Part shown: positions 49,614 to 58,879 of the stretch, in pieces | Layout: each line of letters begins with the position of its first letter | Position numbering within the stretch: position 1 is the first letter of the stretch | Assembly (NCBI GenBank): GCA_016787045.1 | Contig: JAEUVA010000012.1 | Location: 168,182 to 232,181 of the forward strand | DNA: 64,000 bases | Direction of reading: 5' to 3' | Source of the DNA: Chitinophagales bacterium | Lineage (GTDB): Bacteria; Bacteroidota; Bacteroidia; Chitinophagales; LD1 | The notes under the pieces: generated by a model | The model's database searches: none | Seen by the model: the letters and a program-made list of their open reading frames with translations, nothing else | What the model was told of the DNA's origin: nothing | Program-made: the position numbers and the translations under genes

Positions 49614-50669
49614 TTAGTAAATCGGATTGAATAAGTAGTTGTCTTCTTTCGGTACAAACAAATTGCCGATGTAGCTCAACGTAACTTCAAAACCTTGTGG
49701 CATTACACCGCCAATGTTTTTATGATCTTTGTACTGCTTGCCTAAGTGGGCATCGTAAGCAAAGCCGGCACGGAAGCCCTTCCACTCAAAACCTACTTTG
49801 GGGATAGCGGTGTAGTTACCCGTGTTTAGGCGATTCCAGTATCCGATGTAAAGAGTAGCACGCTTAGCCGGGTCACGAATTACATGAATACCAGCAGTTA
49901 ATCCAAAATTGGTTTCGTTAGCTTTAGCTTGTTGTTGAAATAAAAACCCTGGGATAAGTACTGCTTTGTCTTTCAAATCAAACTCAAATCCACCGTGTAA
50001 AGTATGGCGGAAAGGTAAGCGGTAGGTGTTTTGGCTGTTTTTGAGAAAGTCTTGCTTGTAGTTAGTGGCATTGTTGAATGAGTAGCCCATGTAGTAGCGC
50101 ATGCCTTTGATGAACTCAAACTTGGTGAAAATACCGGCATTGAATACTCCTTTGATGCGGTTGCCGGTGTTAAAGTTCTCACCATTGTAATTTGGGTTAT
50201 AGGTTAAATCGGGGTTAAAGCCCTCGCCAAACTGGAATTTGCTGAAATCCATTTTGGTCATAGCTACACCACCTTGAAAACCAACGCCCAATTGAAATTG
50301 GTTGCGTGAGCCAAAGCCCATGTTGTAGGCCAATGAGGCCAATATCTGGTTGTTGTTAAAGGTTTTGCCGTTTTGTTGGTCGTTAAAAAACACCAAGCCA
50401 ACGCCTAACGCACCATGCTTAATTTTTTCGCGCAGCAATGACAAGTCAACACCAACAGATGGGGTTGAAAAGGCCGGGCGATCTTGCGTAAGCCCCGGGT
50501 ATTGGTTGCGATAAATACCGGTGACGCGGTAAAAACCGTTGAAGTTGCCTGTTAACGCAGGGTTAAGAGTAAGCGGTGAAGCATAAAACTGCGAGAAGTG
50601 AATGTCTTGGGCTTGAGCACCAAAGGCAGCCAACACTACAGCCAACATTACGTAGAGCTTGATTTTCAT
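49614..50669 (-). CDS. PorP/SprF-family type IX secretion membrane protein
   Basis: 351 residues from the ATG at 50669, which opens the signal peptide MKIKLYVMLAVVLAAFGAQA. The longer ORF to 50771 adds an uncharacteristic tail. The mature part begins QDIHFSQFYASPLTLNPALT, the invariant PorP/SprF opening, and runs as amphipathic strands of an outer-membrane barrel (VGVDLSLLREKIKHGALGVG, GGFEFDLKDKAVLIPGFLFQ). PorP/SprF proteins attach to T9SS cargo and anchor it at the surface; SprF is needed for SprB display in Flavobacterium johnsoniae. It lies between the adhesin gene and the PorE-like gene, with 57 bp to the latter. Confidence 0.9.
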   Translation of the reverse strand: MKIKLYVMLAVVLAAFGAQAQDIHFSQFYASPLTLNPALTGNFNGFYRVTGIYRNQYPGLTQDRPAFSTPSVGVDLSLLREKIKHGALGVGLVFFNDQQNGKTFNNNQILASLAYNMGFGSRNQFQLGVGFQGGVAMTKMDFSKFQFGEGFNPDLTYNPNYNGENFNTGNRIKGVFNAGIFTKFEFIKGMRYYMGYSFNNATNYKQDFLKNSQNTYRLPFRHTLHGGFEFDLKDKAVLIPGFLFQQQAKANETNFGLTAGIHVIRDPAKRATLYIGYWNRLNTGNYTAIPKVGFEWKGFRAGFAYDAHLGKQYKDHKNIGGVMPQGFEVTLSYIGNLFVPKEDNYLFNPIY

Positions 50670-50795
50670 GCGAGTGAAATTTTGATTTTTAGGGGTAGTA
50701 AACATTTTGTCCAAAGGCGCAGAATTTTGAGCCATAGTGCGAATGTGTACTGTTTTTAAAAATTGGGTCAAAGAAAATATTTTTTAATAAATGTT

Positions 50796-53700
50796 CTAAT
50801 GAATTAGGGTGAATGAGCCAAACAAATTGTATTGAATGTTTACACCGGGGTTATTTTGGTCGGGTCCCTGTATGGTAATATAGTACACATAGGTGTCGGC
50901 CGGTTGAAGAACTCCACCAAAATTACCATCCCAAAATCCGTTGCCATTGTACACCAATTGTCCCCAACGGTTGTAAGTGCGCATTTCTACCACAGAGTAA
51001 ATGCCTTGCATGGCCGGTGGTATGTACGGGCCGTAGGTATCGTTAACACCATCGCCATTAGGCGTAAAGGCATTAGGCATAGGTGGAATACCCGGTGGCA
51101 CTACTTTTACTTGTACCGAATCGCTGGCCACACAACCATTTACCGCATCTACTACTGTTACCCAATAGGTAATTGTGTTTTGTACGGCTGTAGCAATAGG
51201 GGTATTAATAGTAGTATCATTTAAGAATGTAGATGGAGACCATACGTAGTTGAACTGCGAGGAGTAGCTGGTGTTAGCTTGCAATCCGGCATTATTGCCA
51301 ACGAAAACAGTACCTGATGGCGGATCGGCTACTATAGCGTCTACTGTAAGGCAACGGATTTGTATGCTTACAGAGCTATTGCCTGTGCATTGGTTAGCAT
51401 CTGTTACAGTAACGGTATAAGTGCCTGAAGATGTTACTCCTAATGTAGGTGTAGTTTGACCTGCACCCCATGCGTATGTACCAGCAACCCCAGGGTCTAA
51501 TATTACTGTTGTATCACAACTACACATATCCTGATCAGCACCTAAGGTTACAACCGGTGGTGTGGTTTCGAATATCTGTATAGTGTCAAAGTTTTTGCAT
51601 CCGTTATCGCTAGCCGCCAGGGTGTAAATGCCTGCTGCAGAAGCAGTGGTTGAACTTGCGGTTACGTTACCCGGATTCCATGTGTACACAATGCCTGAAA
51701 CCGGAGTTACTGAAAGTGTAGCCGATGATTGCCCCGCACAAATAGTATCGTCTGTGGTTACAATGTCTGCAGCCGGCTTTTGTTTGATAGAAACAAAGGC
51801 GGTATCAATTGCCTTCAATACACAGCCGTTGGCATCAGTGGCGGTGTATGAATAAACCCCAGCAGTGCTAACTGTAATTTGAGGTGTTTGCTCCCCGTTT
51901 GTCCATTGGTAAGTTACATAGCCCGGTACAGCGGCAAGTACAATACTTTCGCCAACGCAAATGGTAGTATCGCCAGATGGTTGAGTAACTAATTGCGCTA
52001 AGATGTACTCGGTAATGGTAACAGTGTCTGAATTAAAGAAACAATAGCCATCGTTTACAGTTACCCAATACTGTTGGGTGGGTTGGGTTTGGCTACCCGT
52101 GTTGATGCTTGGCGTAACAGCACCGGTGCTCCACAAATAAGAGGTGTAAGGGCCTCCGCTTGGGCTTAGAGTAACCGAATCGTAAGGACAAGCTGTTTGG
52201 TTAGGCCCTAAAGTGATGGGTGGATGTGAGCGGATAACTATGGTTACCGAATCATCCACACGACAGCCAATGCTATCGAACGCTGTGATGTGATAGGTAG
52301 TGGTACCGGCAGGTGTAGCTACCGGATTGCTGATAGTTGAATTGTTGAGTGTAACTGAAGGAGTCCAAGCATAGCTTACGCCATTGCCAGTAAAGGTAAG
52401 TTGAGAGGTGGCTCCGGCACAGATAGAATCAGGCGCTGCAGACAAGGTGTAAGGGAAGTTACCTATGGCCACTCGTACGGTATCGTAAGTAACACAACCA
52501 TTACTAAATGTGGCTGCTAATACATAATCTGTTGTAACGGTTGGGAATGCTCCGGTAGAAAGTGTGTTTGGTGATGAAAGGCCGGTGGTTGGTGACCATT
52601 GAACGCCCGTTAATACATTACCTGCGCTTTGAGGCGTGAAGCGGAAAGCTACGGGTGTGCTCACCGTCCAACCTGAAGCATTGTACCCTGCAAAAGAGTA
52701 TCCTATGTTACCGGTGGTGTTTTCAATACCCATTGTAGCCGTTTGGCCGGTTGCCGATTGAGAGGCCAAGTGAACCTCTACAATGTTTGTAGTTTCGTGC
52801 AGTTGTATTTGACCGGACACATTGCCTGTTGAGCCAAAGAATGTTGCGTTATTCCAACGTATTACGTACCTGCGGTTAGGCGCTGTACCCACCACATAGT
52901 GAGTAATAACTCCGGCACTACTAATTAAATCTTCCCAACACATTGCAATAAGGTTATTGGGGGCCACGGGGTTAGGGACAGACTGAGCGGTTAAGCCGCT
53001 ACCCTGCCCGCCTGTAAACGATATCCAACCATTGGTGGATATAAAGAATTGGTTGTAGGTGTTGCAGAAATAGTTGAAGCTAAATGGCAAATTGATGGCA
53101 GCACTCAATACATCATCGCCACTTGGGCCTGAGGTTGGTGGGGCAGTAGCGGTTAGTGGGTTATAGGCAATAGAGCTAACATTGTAAGATGGAATGCAAA
53201 ACTGAACTGCAGGGAAAAGTACCGAACCGTTTAACTGCACAGTATCGTCACCACATATAATAGTATCGGCACCGGCTGTAATCAAAACGGCTGTATCAAC
53301 CATTACGGTTACTGTAGCATTGCCTTGGCAAGTACCGTCATCTACTGTTACGTTGTACGTTGTATTGTTGGTTACTGTAACAACAGGTGATGGAATGCTT
53401 GGCACTGAACTGCTTGGGTTAGACGACCAGTTGAAGGTGTAGTTGGTTAGCGGTGCAATGCACATGATGAAGCGGGTGTTGGGTCTGTTTTGCCCAGCCA
53501 CCGGAGCTGTAAGTGCGGTGCAACCGGAAGCGCTTGCCAAGTCGGCATTAGCCCAGAGTACAGAGTTGGTAAATGGTGTAGCGGTGTAAGCCACATTATC
53601 GTACTGGGTCCATGATGAGTTATTGAAGCATACTTCAATAATGAGGTTGCTGAATCCATCCCAGTTGTAGGGTATGTCTAATGTGTGTGTGTTCCAGCCC

Positions 53701-55805
53701 ACAAATGAGGTGTAGGAAGTAGGGTTGGTAACCTGAGTTAATCCAGCTACAAAGTTGCTGGTTAGATTAGTGAGGTTGGTACAGCCCATTTTAACCGTGA
53801 ACTCGTTGTATGCCTGAGTGCTTCCTTTGGTAATAATATTGAAACCGATATCGGTAATAGTACCCGCAGAAAGACCCATAGCTTGCAACTCAGATGCGCG
53901 ATACAAGTATTGCACTCTGCCGTCCATCCAAAAGCCCACATAAGGAGTGGTGTTGGCTCCAGCGCTTGCTGTGCCGGTGCCAAGGTCTTGCAGTGCAAAA
54001 GAGCTGTTGGGTAAGCAAGGGTTGCTTGGGTCTGCTACCGGACCACAATCTACTGCACTTACCTGTGTAGTGAGGGTAACGGCATCGCCAGGGCACACAT
54101 AATTGGCCGATGGGGTAACGGTGACTTTAGGACCAATGCCTTGAATAACAATCTGCACACTGTCTTTTACCGGACAGCCGTTGGCAGATGTGGCAGTTAC
54201 ATAATATGTAGTAGTGGTGGTGGGGCTAACTAATGTGGCCTGTAAACTTGGCGACTGAATAAATCCATTGGCTACCGGTGCCCATTGGTAAGTGAATGGC
54301 CCTTGTGAAGATGGTGTAGGGTTGGCGGTTAGGGTGGTGCTCTCGTTTAAACAAATGGTATCTTCTGTGGCGGATACTGTTAGCGTGTGGCTAACCACAT
54401 TAAACACGGTAACCGTATCGCGGTTTTTGCAGCTTCCCTGCAAATCGCTTTGTACGATGTAGGTTGTGGTAACCGGAGGTGCCACGGTAATAGATGTACT
54501 ATCGGGGCCGCTTACGGCTGTGATGAAGTTGGTTGGAGTCCAAGAGAAGGTGTTGCCACCGGTGGCGGTGATGGTTACCGGGCCACCGCCTGTGCAGTAG
54601 TATAAATCGGGGCCGGCATAGGTGCCTGCCAATACGGTAATATCATAGGTAAATAATTGAAGGCCTGTGATGGGGCAGGCATCGTCTTCAAACTGTATGG
54701 TGAAGTAGCGGAAGCCGGTATCAAGACCGCTGGGGGTCCAGAGGAAGGAGGCGATTACAGAGTCTGAGCCGCCAATTTGGGTTACGCTTAGTGTAGCACC
54801 GGGGATGGACTGTGCCAGATTTGACGTAACGGTAATGTTTTGGTTATTGGGGTCATACGCAAACAAATCGAACGAAACGGTTTGACCGGGACATACGCCC
54901 AGTGAGTTGCAATCGATAATTACACCACCGCTGCTGTTTTGCGGGGTGAGGCAATTGGCTACAACGGGTGCCTGATTGTTGCAGTTGATAATTACAATTT
55001 GAATATCGCGCATGGTGGTGCCAATGAGCACACCATTACGGTATTCTTGCACAAATACATCCACTACATATACCCCTTGGGTTGTAGGGGTGAAGGTCAT
55101 TTGCCCGGTTTGTGGGTCGAAGTTGAAGCCACTGGCAGTGGGCATGGGGTTGGTGGCATTGAAAGCACCGGTGTAGGCGATGTTTCCGCCTAAGTCGTTG
55201 AGTGGTGGTACCAGTGAATATACTATAGAATCTCCATCGGCATCTACTGCACCGTGTGAGTAGTTTACTTGCTGGTTGATACAAAAGTAGGGAACAGGTG
55301 GTGAGGTGAACTCTGGTGCACTGTTGCAAGGAATGTTGCTATTTAATGTAGAGCGCACCATAAAGCCCTGACTGGTGGGGTTTACGATGTTATTTGATGG
55401 GTTGCGGCAGCAATCATCGTAAGAGAAGGTATAGGTGCCGCAGCCGGGTTGTATGGTGTAGTTGCCTATGTAAGTATAGACCTGAACGCCCGGCAATGAG
55501 CCACCTTGGCAGGTAGAAACCGCTGTGGGGCAAAGCTGCGAAACTTCTATACCAGATGTAGCGGCATCGAGTGTGGCGGTGATGGTTTGGGTACCGCAAG
55601 TTGAGTTGACATCTACAGTAATTGAGTTGGGCATAGAAATACCGCTGCAATCGCGGTAGATGGTAACTACCACCTGGTAGTTATTCCCCCCTAAGCAGCG
55701 GTAGGTAATATCTGAACCCATGATGTGTGAGCCGGATGCTTGGCCAAACCACATAGCACCGGCCATCATTAACAGGGCGGGCAAGAAGGAGTAGAATTTT
55801 TTCAT
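50796..55805 (-). CDS. large T9SS type B adhesin, cargo partner of the adjacent SprF
   Basis: 1669 residues from the ATG at 55805, the start of MKKFYSFLPALLMMAGAMWF. The open frame continues upstream into the repeat region, but without coding character. The N-terminal domain (about 25-390) opens with SHIMGSDITYRCLGGNNYQV, common in Bacteroidota surface proteins, and is rich in Cys and Asp. PKD/Ig-like segments follow to about residue 1550 (SWTPTNFITAVSG, YQWTNGEQTPQITVS, YVWSPSTFLND). The type B sorting domain at the C-terminus has PMPNAFTPNGDGVNDTYGPY and TYNRWGQLVYNGNG. It is the probable cargo of the PorP/SprF protein encoded next to it. It is less repetitive than the 10178 adhesin. Confidence 0.88.
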   Translation of the reverse strand: MKKFYSFLPALLMMAGAMWFGQASGSHIMGSDITYRCLGGNNYQVVVTIYRDCSGISMPNSITVDVNSTCGTQTITATLDAATSGIEVSQLCPTAVSTCQGGSLPGVQVYTYIGNYTIQPGCGTYTFSYDDCCRNPSNNIVNPTSQGFMVRSTLNSNIPCNSAPEFTSPPVPYFCINQQVNYSHGAVDADGDSIVYSLVPPLNDLGGNIAYTGAFNATNPMPTASGFNFDPQTGQMTFTPTTQGVYVVDVFVQEYRNGVLIGTTMRDIQIVIINCNNQAPVVANCLTPQNSSGGVIIDCNSLGVCPGQTVSFDLFAYDPNNQNITVTSNLAQSIPGATLSVTQIGGSDSVIASFLWTPSGLDTGFRYFTIQFEDDACPITGLQLFTYDITVLAGTYAGPDLYYCTGGGPVTITATGGNTFSWTPTNFITAVSGPDSTSITVAPPVTTTYIVQSDLQGSCKNRDTVTVFNVVSHTLTVSATEDTICLNESTTLTANPTPSSQGPFTYQWAPVANGFIQSPSLQATLVSPTTTTTYYVTATSANGCPVKDSVQIVIQGIGPKVTVTPSANYVCPGDAVTLTTQVSAVDCGPVADPSNPCLPNSSFALQDLGTGTASAGANTTPYVGFWMDGRVQYLYRASELQAMGLSAGTITDIGFNIITKGSTQAYNEFTVKMGCTNLTNLTSNFVAGLTQVTNPTSYTSFVGWNTHTLDIPYNWDGFSNLIIEVCFNNSSWTQYDNVAYTATPFTNSVLWANADLASASGCTALTAPVAGQNRPNTRFIMCIAPLTNYTFNWSSNPSSSVPSIPSPVVTVTNNTTYNVTVDDGTCQGNATVTVMVDTAVLITAGADTIICGDDTVQLNGSVLFPAVQFCIPSYNVSSIAYNPLTATAPPTSGPSGDDVLSAAINLPFSFNYFCNTYNQFFISTNGWISFTGGQGSGLTAQSVPNPVAPNNLIAMCWEDLISSAGVITHYVVGTAPNRRYVIRWNNATFFGSTGNVSGQIQLHETTNIVEVHLASQSATGQTATMGIENTTGNIGYSFAGYNASGWTVSTPVAFRFTPQSAGNVLTGVQWSPTTGLSSPNTLSTGAFPTVTTDYVLAATFSNGCVTYDTVRVAIGNFPYTLSAAPDSICAGATSQLTFTGNGVSYAWTPSVTLNNSTISNPVATPAGTTTYHITAFDSIGCRVDDSVTIVIRSHPPITLGPNQTACPYDSVTLSPSGGPYTSYLWSTGAVTPSINTGSQTQPTQQYWVTVNDGYCFFNSDTVTITEYILAQLVTQPSGDTTICVGESIVLAAVPGYVTYQWTNGEQTPQITVSTAGVYSYTATDANGCVLKAIDTAFVSIKQKPAADIVTTDDTICAGQSSATLSVTPVSGIVYTWNPGNVTASSTTASAAGIYTLAASDNGCKNFDTIQIFETTPPVVTLGADQDMCSCDTTVILDPGVAGTYAWGAGQTTPTLGVTSSGTYTVTVTDANQCTGNSSVSIQIRCLTVDAIVADPPSGTVFVGNNAGLQANTSYSSQFNYVWSPSTFLNDTTINTPIATAVQNTITYWVTVVDAVNGCVASDSVQVKVVPPGIPPMPNAFTPNGDGVNDTYGPYIPPAMQGIYSVVEMRTYNRWGQLVYNGNGFWDGNFGGVLQPADTYVYYITIQGPDQNNPGVNIQYNLFGSFTLIH

Positions 55806-55994
55806 GCAAAAATGTTGTGTGATGAATATGATGCGAAATTTCGTAAAAAAGCAGGCAAATGTAAAGAAAAGTGAAATATATTTTTGCGAAAATGTTTTTA
55901 CGTGCAGTAAATAGTTGAACTTATAGTCAAAAAGGGCTTGGTGGAGGATAAGTGGCTGATGAATGTACCGGCAAGGGAGATGAAAACCGGACAG

Positions 55995-56309
55995 CCGCGA
56001 GCTAATTTGGAGTACCCGCGAATGAATTTGGAGGGTAGGCGAAGGAGACCGGAGAAGGCGCGTGTTAAATGGGAGTGCCCGCGTGTAACTTTGCCGCATC
56101 CGCGAACGTTAGCCGAGGGTGCGCGAATGAATTTGGCGTGTCCGCGAATGAATTTTGCGCACCCGCGTACGGGAGCGTTGTGTGCGCGAACGAAGTTGGA
56201 GTGCCCGCGAACCGATTTGGAGTATTGGCGAACGAGGGTATGTGTACCCGCGAGTGGACAGGGAGCAGGCGCGAAGGAAGGGGGAGTACCTGCGAGTGGG
56301 GTTTTTGGG
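55995..56309. repeat. fifteen degenerate 21-bp tandem repeats upstream of the adhesin
   Basis: Fifteen 21-bp units in phase, except for one extra base before unit 13. The consensus begins CCGCGAATGAATTTGGAG; the CGCGA core is the most conserved part. As 21 is a multiple of three, all six frames stay nearly open and give heptapeptide repeats in both directions (e.g. PRMNLEC-type rightward, IRGHAKF-type leftward). That explains the large ORFs here; none has a signal, RBS or known domain. Units differ by up to half their bases outside the core, so the array is old. It starts 190 bp upstream of the adhesin start. Confidence 0.8.
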
Positions 56310-56330
56310 AGGGAAAGGTGGGTTTTTAAC

Positions 56331-56623
56331 AAAAACCACATAGGGACACAAGGGACATAGGAATGCGGAATACAAGTAATGACCACTAAGTACAGTAAGG
56401 TCATTAAGGTGCAAGAGCCGCCTTGTGGTGTGGCTGGAGCGGGTGTTGGTTTGGTGGGTGGGACACCCACCAATAGGAAAAACCACATAGGGACATAGGG
56501 GACATAGGAATGCGGAATACAAGTAATGACCCTAAGTACAGTAAGGTCATTAAGGTGCAAGAGCCGCCTTGTGGTGTGGCTGGAGCGGGTGTTGGTTTGG
56601 TGGGTGGGACACCCACCAATAGG
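56331..56623. repeat. two tandem copies of a 147-bp element carrying a hairpin
   Basis: Copy 1 is 56331-56477 and copy 2 is 56478-56623, differing by a few single bases. Each has ACATAGGGACA-type direct repeats at the left and a perfect 10-bp hairpin at the right (56451-56473 and 56597-56619, TTGGTGGGTG with CACCCACCAA around GGA). It is non-coding. Open frames here are low-complexity shadows. Confidence 0.85.
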
Positions 56624-56909
56624 AAAAAAGCATTTCAAATCACAAAATATCTAACTGCATCATGGGAGTAAATCTATTTTATAAAAGTGGTGGGGGATAT
56701 GCGATTGGCGACTGTGCGGCTGGCGATGTGTTGATTATGTGGAGGAAACGGGATAGTGAGTAGTAAGCGGGGTTTGGGCGATGAGCGTGTTGTCTTAGCC
56801 GGGTTTAAAAGGGTGGTTGGTGAAAAGACTCAACAACGGCTGAGTTGCGCAGAGGGCGCGCTTACCGATGGCTTGGATAGACACTGTGGGGAGAGATGGT
56901 TTGAAATTG
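56624..56909. other. non-coding stretch with nothing recognisable
   Basis: Between the duplicated element and the terminator I see no gene. One open frame at 56756-56995 (rightward) has no signal, RBS or conserved motif. The composition is G-rich on the given strand. No RNA gene or promoter was recognised. Confidence 0.5.
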
Positions 56910-56936
56910 CAATAGCCGCTCCGGGAGCGGCTATTG
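56910..56936. terminator. bidirectional terminator-like hairpin
   Basis: CAATAGCCGCTCC at 56910-56922 pairs with GGGAGCGGCTATTG at 56923-56936. The stem is near-perfect with almost no loop, with TGTTTTAT on the right. It lies 7 bp beyond the stop of the leftward lipoprotein gene. Confidence 0.6.
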
Positions 56937-56943
56937 TGTTTTA

Positions 56944-57336
56944 TTACTGCTTAGTGGCTTTGCCAGTTACGCTTTTGCCATTCATTGTTGCGTAAGTGTA
57001 GGTCATGATGCTACCGTTTTTGCTTCCTAAAAAGTTTACAATTCCAATATCAGAGCCATTGGTGAATGCTATGGCTGTTTCTGACACTGTAGCATTTACG
57101 CTTGTTGAATATGAACTAAAACCAGTGAAAGATACTGTGTTTGGGGTAGTTTTTGTTACAGAGAAGTTGTAAGATTTATACACAGGAGTCGAACCGGGAT
57201 ATGTTAAAGTATCGTTGGCTAACCAAATACCAACGTAGCTATCTGCCGGATCTTGTGGTTCGGATTCTTTTTTGCAGGAGTGCAAGAAGAAAACTACTGT
57301 AAAAAGTGCTGTGAGGAGTAAGAGCGATTTTTTCAT
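56944..57336 (-). CDS. small lipoprotein of unknown function
   Basis: 130 residues. The N-terminus MKKSLLLLTALFTVVFFLHS is followed by CKKESEP, a lipobox-like LHSC with Cys at residue 21, so it is probably anchored by lipid. The mature part is a short beta-rich domain (YVGIWLANDTLTYPG, NFSVTKTTPNTVSFTGFSSY) like many Bacteroidota lipocalin-type or 'lipoprotein of unknown function' families. It begins 54 bp left of the PoNi-like gene's stop, in the same direction, so it may belong to the accessory cluster or stand apart. No function is assigned. Confidence 0.6.
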   Translation of the reverse strand: MKKSLLLLTALFTVVFFLHSCKKESEPQDPADSYVGIWLANDTLTYPGSTPVYKSYNFSVTKTTPNTVSFTGFSSYSTSVNATVSETAIAFTNGSDIGIVNFLGSKNGSIMTYTYATMNGKSVTGKATKQ

Positions 57337-57389
57337 GGTGTTTTGTTTTAGTGTGATTTTAAAAAAAATATTTTATTAAGATTGGATGT

Positions 57390-58100
57390 TTACCAATGCA
57401 CAGCATCATACGGGTAGTAGTCGCTGTTTTTTAATTTTTCATCATCCCAACCTTTGGCCTTTACAAGAGCAGCTGCTTCCCAAGACCAATAGCCAAAGTA
57501 GGTGTTCAGATTTTTATTAGTGTGTGCGTTATGCCACCCCGAATCTCTTTGACCATGATACCACACTTTCGGAGAAAGATAGTTCTGTATCAATTTAATG
57601 CCTGATTCAGAATTAGTTTCATCTATTGCTTTTGAGATAGCTTCGTAGGGTTCTTTTTGAATAAAGCCATCGCTGTTTCCTTGCCAGTCTGGCTGTTTGT
57701 ATTTTATGAGGTAGTCAAGTAGCTTGTCTTGGACACGGTCGCGCTCTAAAACTTTAGTAATGCGTTTGAAGTCGCTTAAATCAATATCTGTTAAAATTGC
57801 AAGTGCTATTGGGTCAATCATGGATTGGTAAACGGTTTTTCCTGGTATCCATTTGAAATGATTCTCAAAGACCCTGATACATTCTAGGAGATGCTCCTTT
57901 ACTTTTTCCTTACTGCCACCCTCAGAGTAGTGTGCTGAAGCTACGGCCAAATTATAAGTCATGATTGCTCTGTGTATAGCCCGTAACCTATAATCTTCAA
58001 ATTTTTTGTTATTCTCATTGGCTAAGTATTGTGGTAAAACCTCCAATACTTCGTTTATGTAACCACTAAAGTTGCTTTTTCTTCCTGATTTATCTCTCAT
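57390..58100 (-). CDS. PoNi-type immunity protein (DUF1910/DUF1911)
   Basis: 236 residues. The N-terminal part, with RLRAIHRAIMTYNLAVASAH followed by YSEGGSKEKV, matches the DUF1910 YS.G helix. The C-terminal part, with YFGYWSWEAAALVKAKGWDD and SDYYPYDAVHW, matches DUF1911. DUF1911 proteins are the PoNi immunity partners of PoNe DNase toxins, first described in Vibrio type VI effectors. Here it directly follows a PoNe-like gene: its ATG shares one base with the toxin gene's stop (both at 58100). It should bind and block that DNase in the cytoplasm. Confidence 0.85.
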   Translation of the reverse strand: MRDKSGRKSNFSGYINEVLEVLPQYLANENNKKFEDYRLRAIHRAIMTYNLAVASAHYSEGGSKEKVKEHLLECIRVFENHFKWIPGKTVYQSMIDPIALAILTDIDLSDFKRITKVLERDRVQDKLLDYLIKYKQPDWQGNSDGFIQKEPYEAISKAIDETNSESGIKLIQNYLSPKVWYHGQRDSGWHNAHTNKNLNTYFGYWSWEAAALVKAKGWDDEKLKNSDYYPYDAVHW

Positions 58101-58879
58101 TATAGTATTATTCTTTTTATGTTGTTTACGTTCGTTTTATCAATCTCATAAAGTGTAATGACATCGCTTTGATCAACTTTTGATAGCACAAGTTTTAGTT
58201 CATTATCTGCTGCGTTTAGAATGCGAGATACATCAGCTTTTGAAAGCGCACTTTCAAATCTCAGAGGGTCTGTTATCCAGTCCCATGACATTTGAATAGT
58301 TCCGTCTACTAGTTTGTCTAAACGTGGGATGCCTGTGAAGTTTGTTCGGTATTTACTCTCCACCACAAAATATTTAGGAGGCGGGTTAGTAAACTCAAAA
58401 ACGTGGTCAATGCCTTTGCGCCCCGCTTCGTAAAGGTCTGTAATCTCATGCTTGTGTAGGCGAACAAAGCGACCAGTATTGTTGCCGAAAGTCCATTCTT
58501 TGGTTAAAAAGTGTAGTTCAGTTTTTATTTCGCCAATGTTGCCTTTTAAGATGCTTGAAAAGGGCTTTAGGGCATCTATATTTTCAATTAACTTTTGATA
58601 CCTCTTTGCTACTTGCTGTGATTGTATGAACCGCTCGTAAAGTTCGCCTGTGAGTTTTGATGTATCGGTAGCGATGTCGGCTGCTTCATCGGTTATATCA
58701 GCAAGTTTTTTTAGTTCTTGCTCTGCTTTTTTGAGTTGAATTTCGCTTTTTGAGGCATCGGGCATCAACTCCAAAGCATCACGGCTGGCTTTTTTGAGCA
58801 TTCCGGCTGTGGCGGCCTCGCCACCGAGGGTGGCGAGTTCTATAACTAAGAAAACAGAATAAAGGAAGAACACATTCAC
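58100..58879 (-). CDS. PoNe-type DNase toxin domain without delivery domain
   Basis: 259 residues from a GTG start at 58879. Residues about 110-200 hold the PoNe signature: LKGNIGEIKTELHFL, then GRKGIDHVFEF (D158), YFVVESKYRTNFTG (E174, K176) and TIQMSWDWI (Q196). These are the PD-(D/E)xK-like catalytic residues of this DNase family. The N-terminus (FLVIELATLGGEAATAGML) looks like the pretoxin stretch that links such domains to Rhs or other large polymorphic toxins, but no N-terminal delivery domain or signal is attached. It is probably an orphan tip whose cognate immunity gene (PoNi) follows immediately. The start overlaps the previous gene's stop by one base (TAGTG). Confidence 0.83.
   Translation of the reverse strand: MNVFFLYSVFLVIELATLGGEAATAGMLKKASRDALELMPDASKSEIQLKKAEQELKKLADITDEAADIATDTSKLTGELYERFIQSQQVAKRYQKLIENIDALKPFSSILKGNIGEIKTELHFLTKEWTFGNNTGRFVRLHKHEITDLYEAGRKGIDHVFEFTNPPPKYFVVESKYRTNFTGIPRLDKLVDGTIQMSWDWITDPLRFESALSKADVSRILNAADNELKLVLSKVDQSDVITLYEIDKTNVNNIKRIIL

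Noticed and set aside
50670..50771. N-terminal extension of the PorP/SprF gene
   Set aside because: The signal peptide starts at 50669; the extra residues are not hydrophobic or conserved in type.
55806..56099. N-terminal extension of the 1669-residue adhesin to 56099
   Set aside because: The extension is encoded by the 21-bp repeats; a good signal peptide starts at 55805.
55995..56309. CRISPR-like array
   Set aside because: Units are directly tandem with no spacers, and no cas gene is present.
55898..56638. A 246-residue leftward ORF and several overlapping ones in both directions over the 21-bp and 147-bp repeats
   Set aside because: They exist because repeat length is a multiple of three; no signal, ribosome site, domain or codon pattern supports a protein.
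56756..56995. 79-residue forward ORF near 56756
   Set aside because: No motif or signal, and it overlaps the terminator and the lipoprotein gene.
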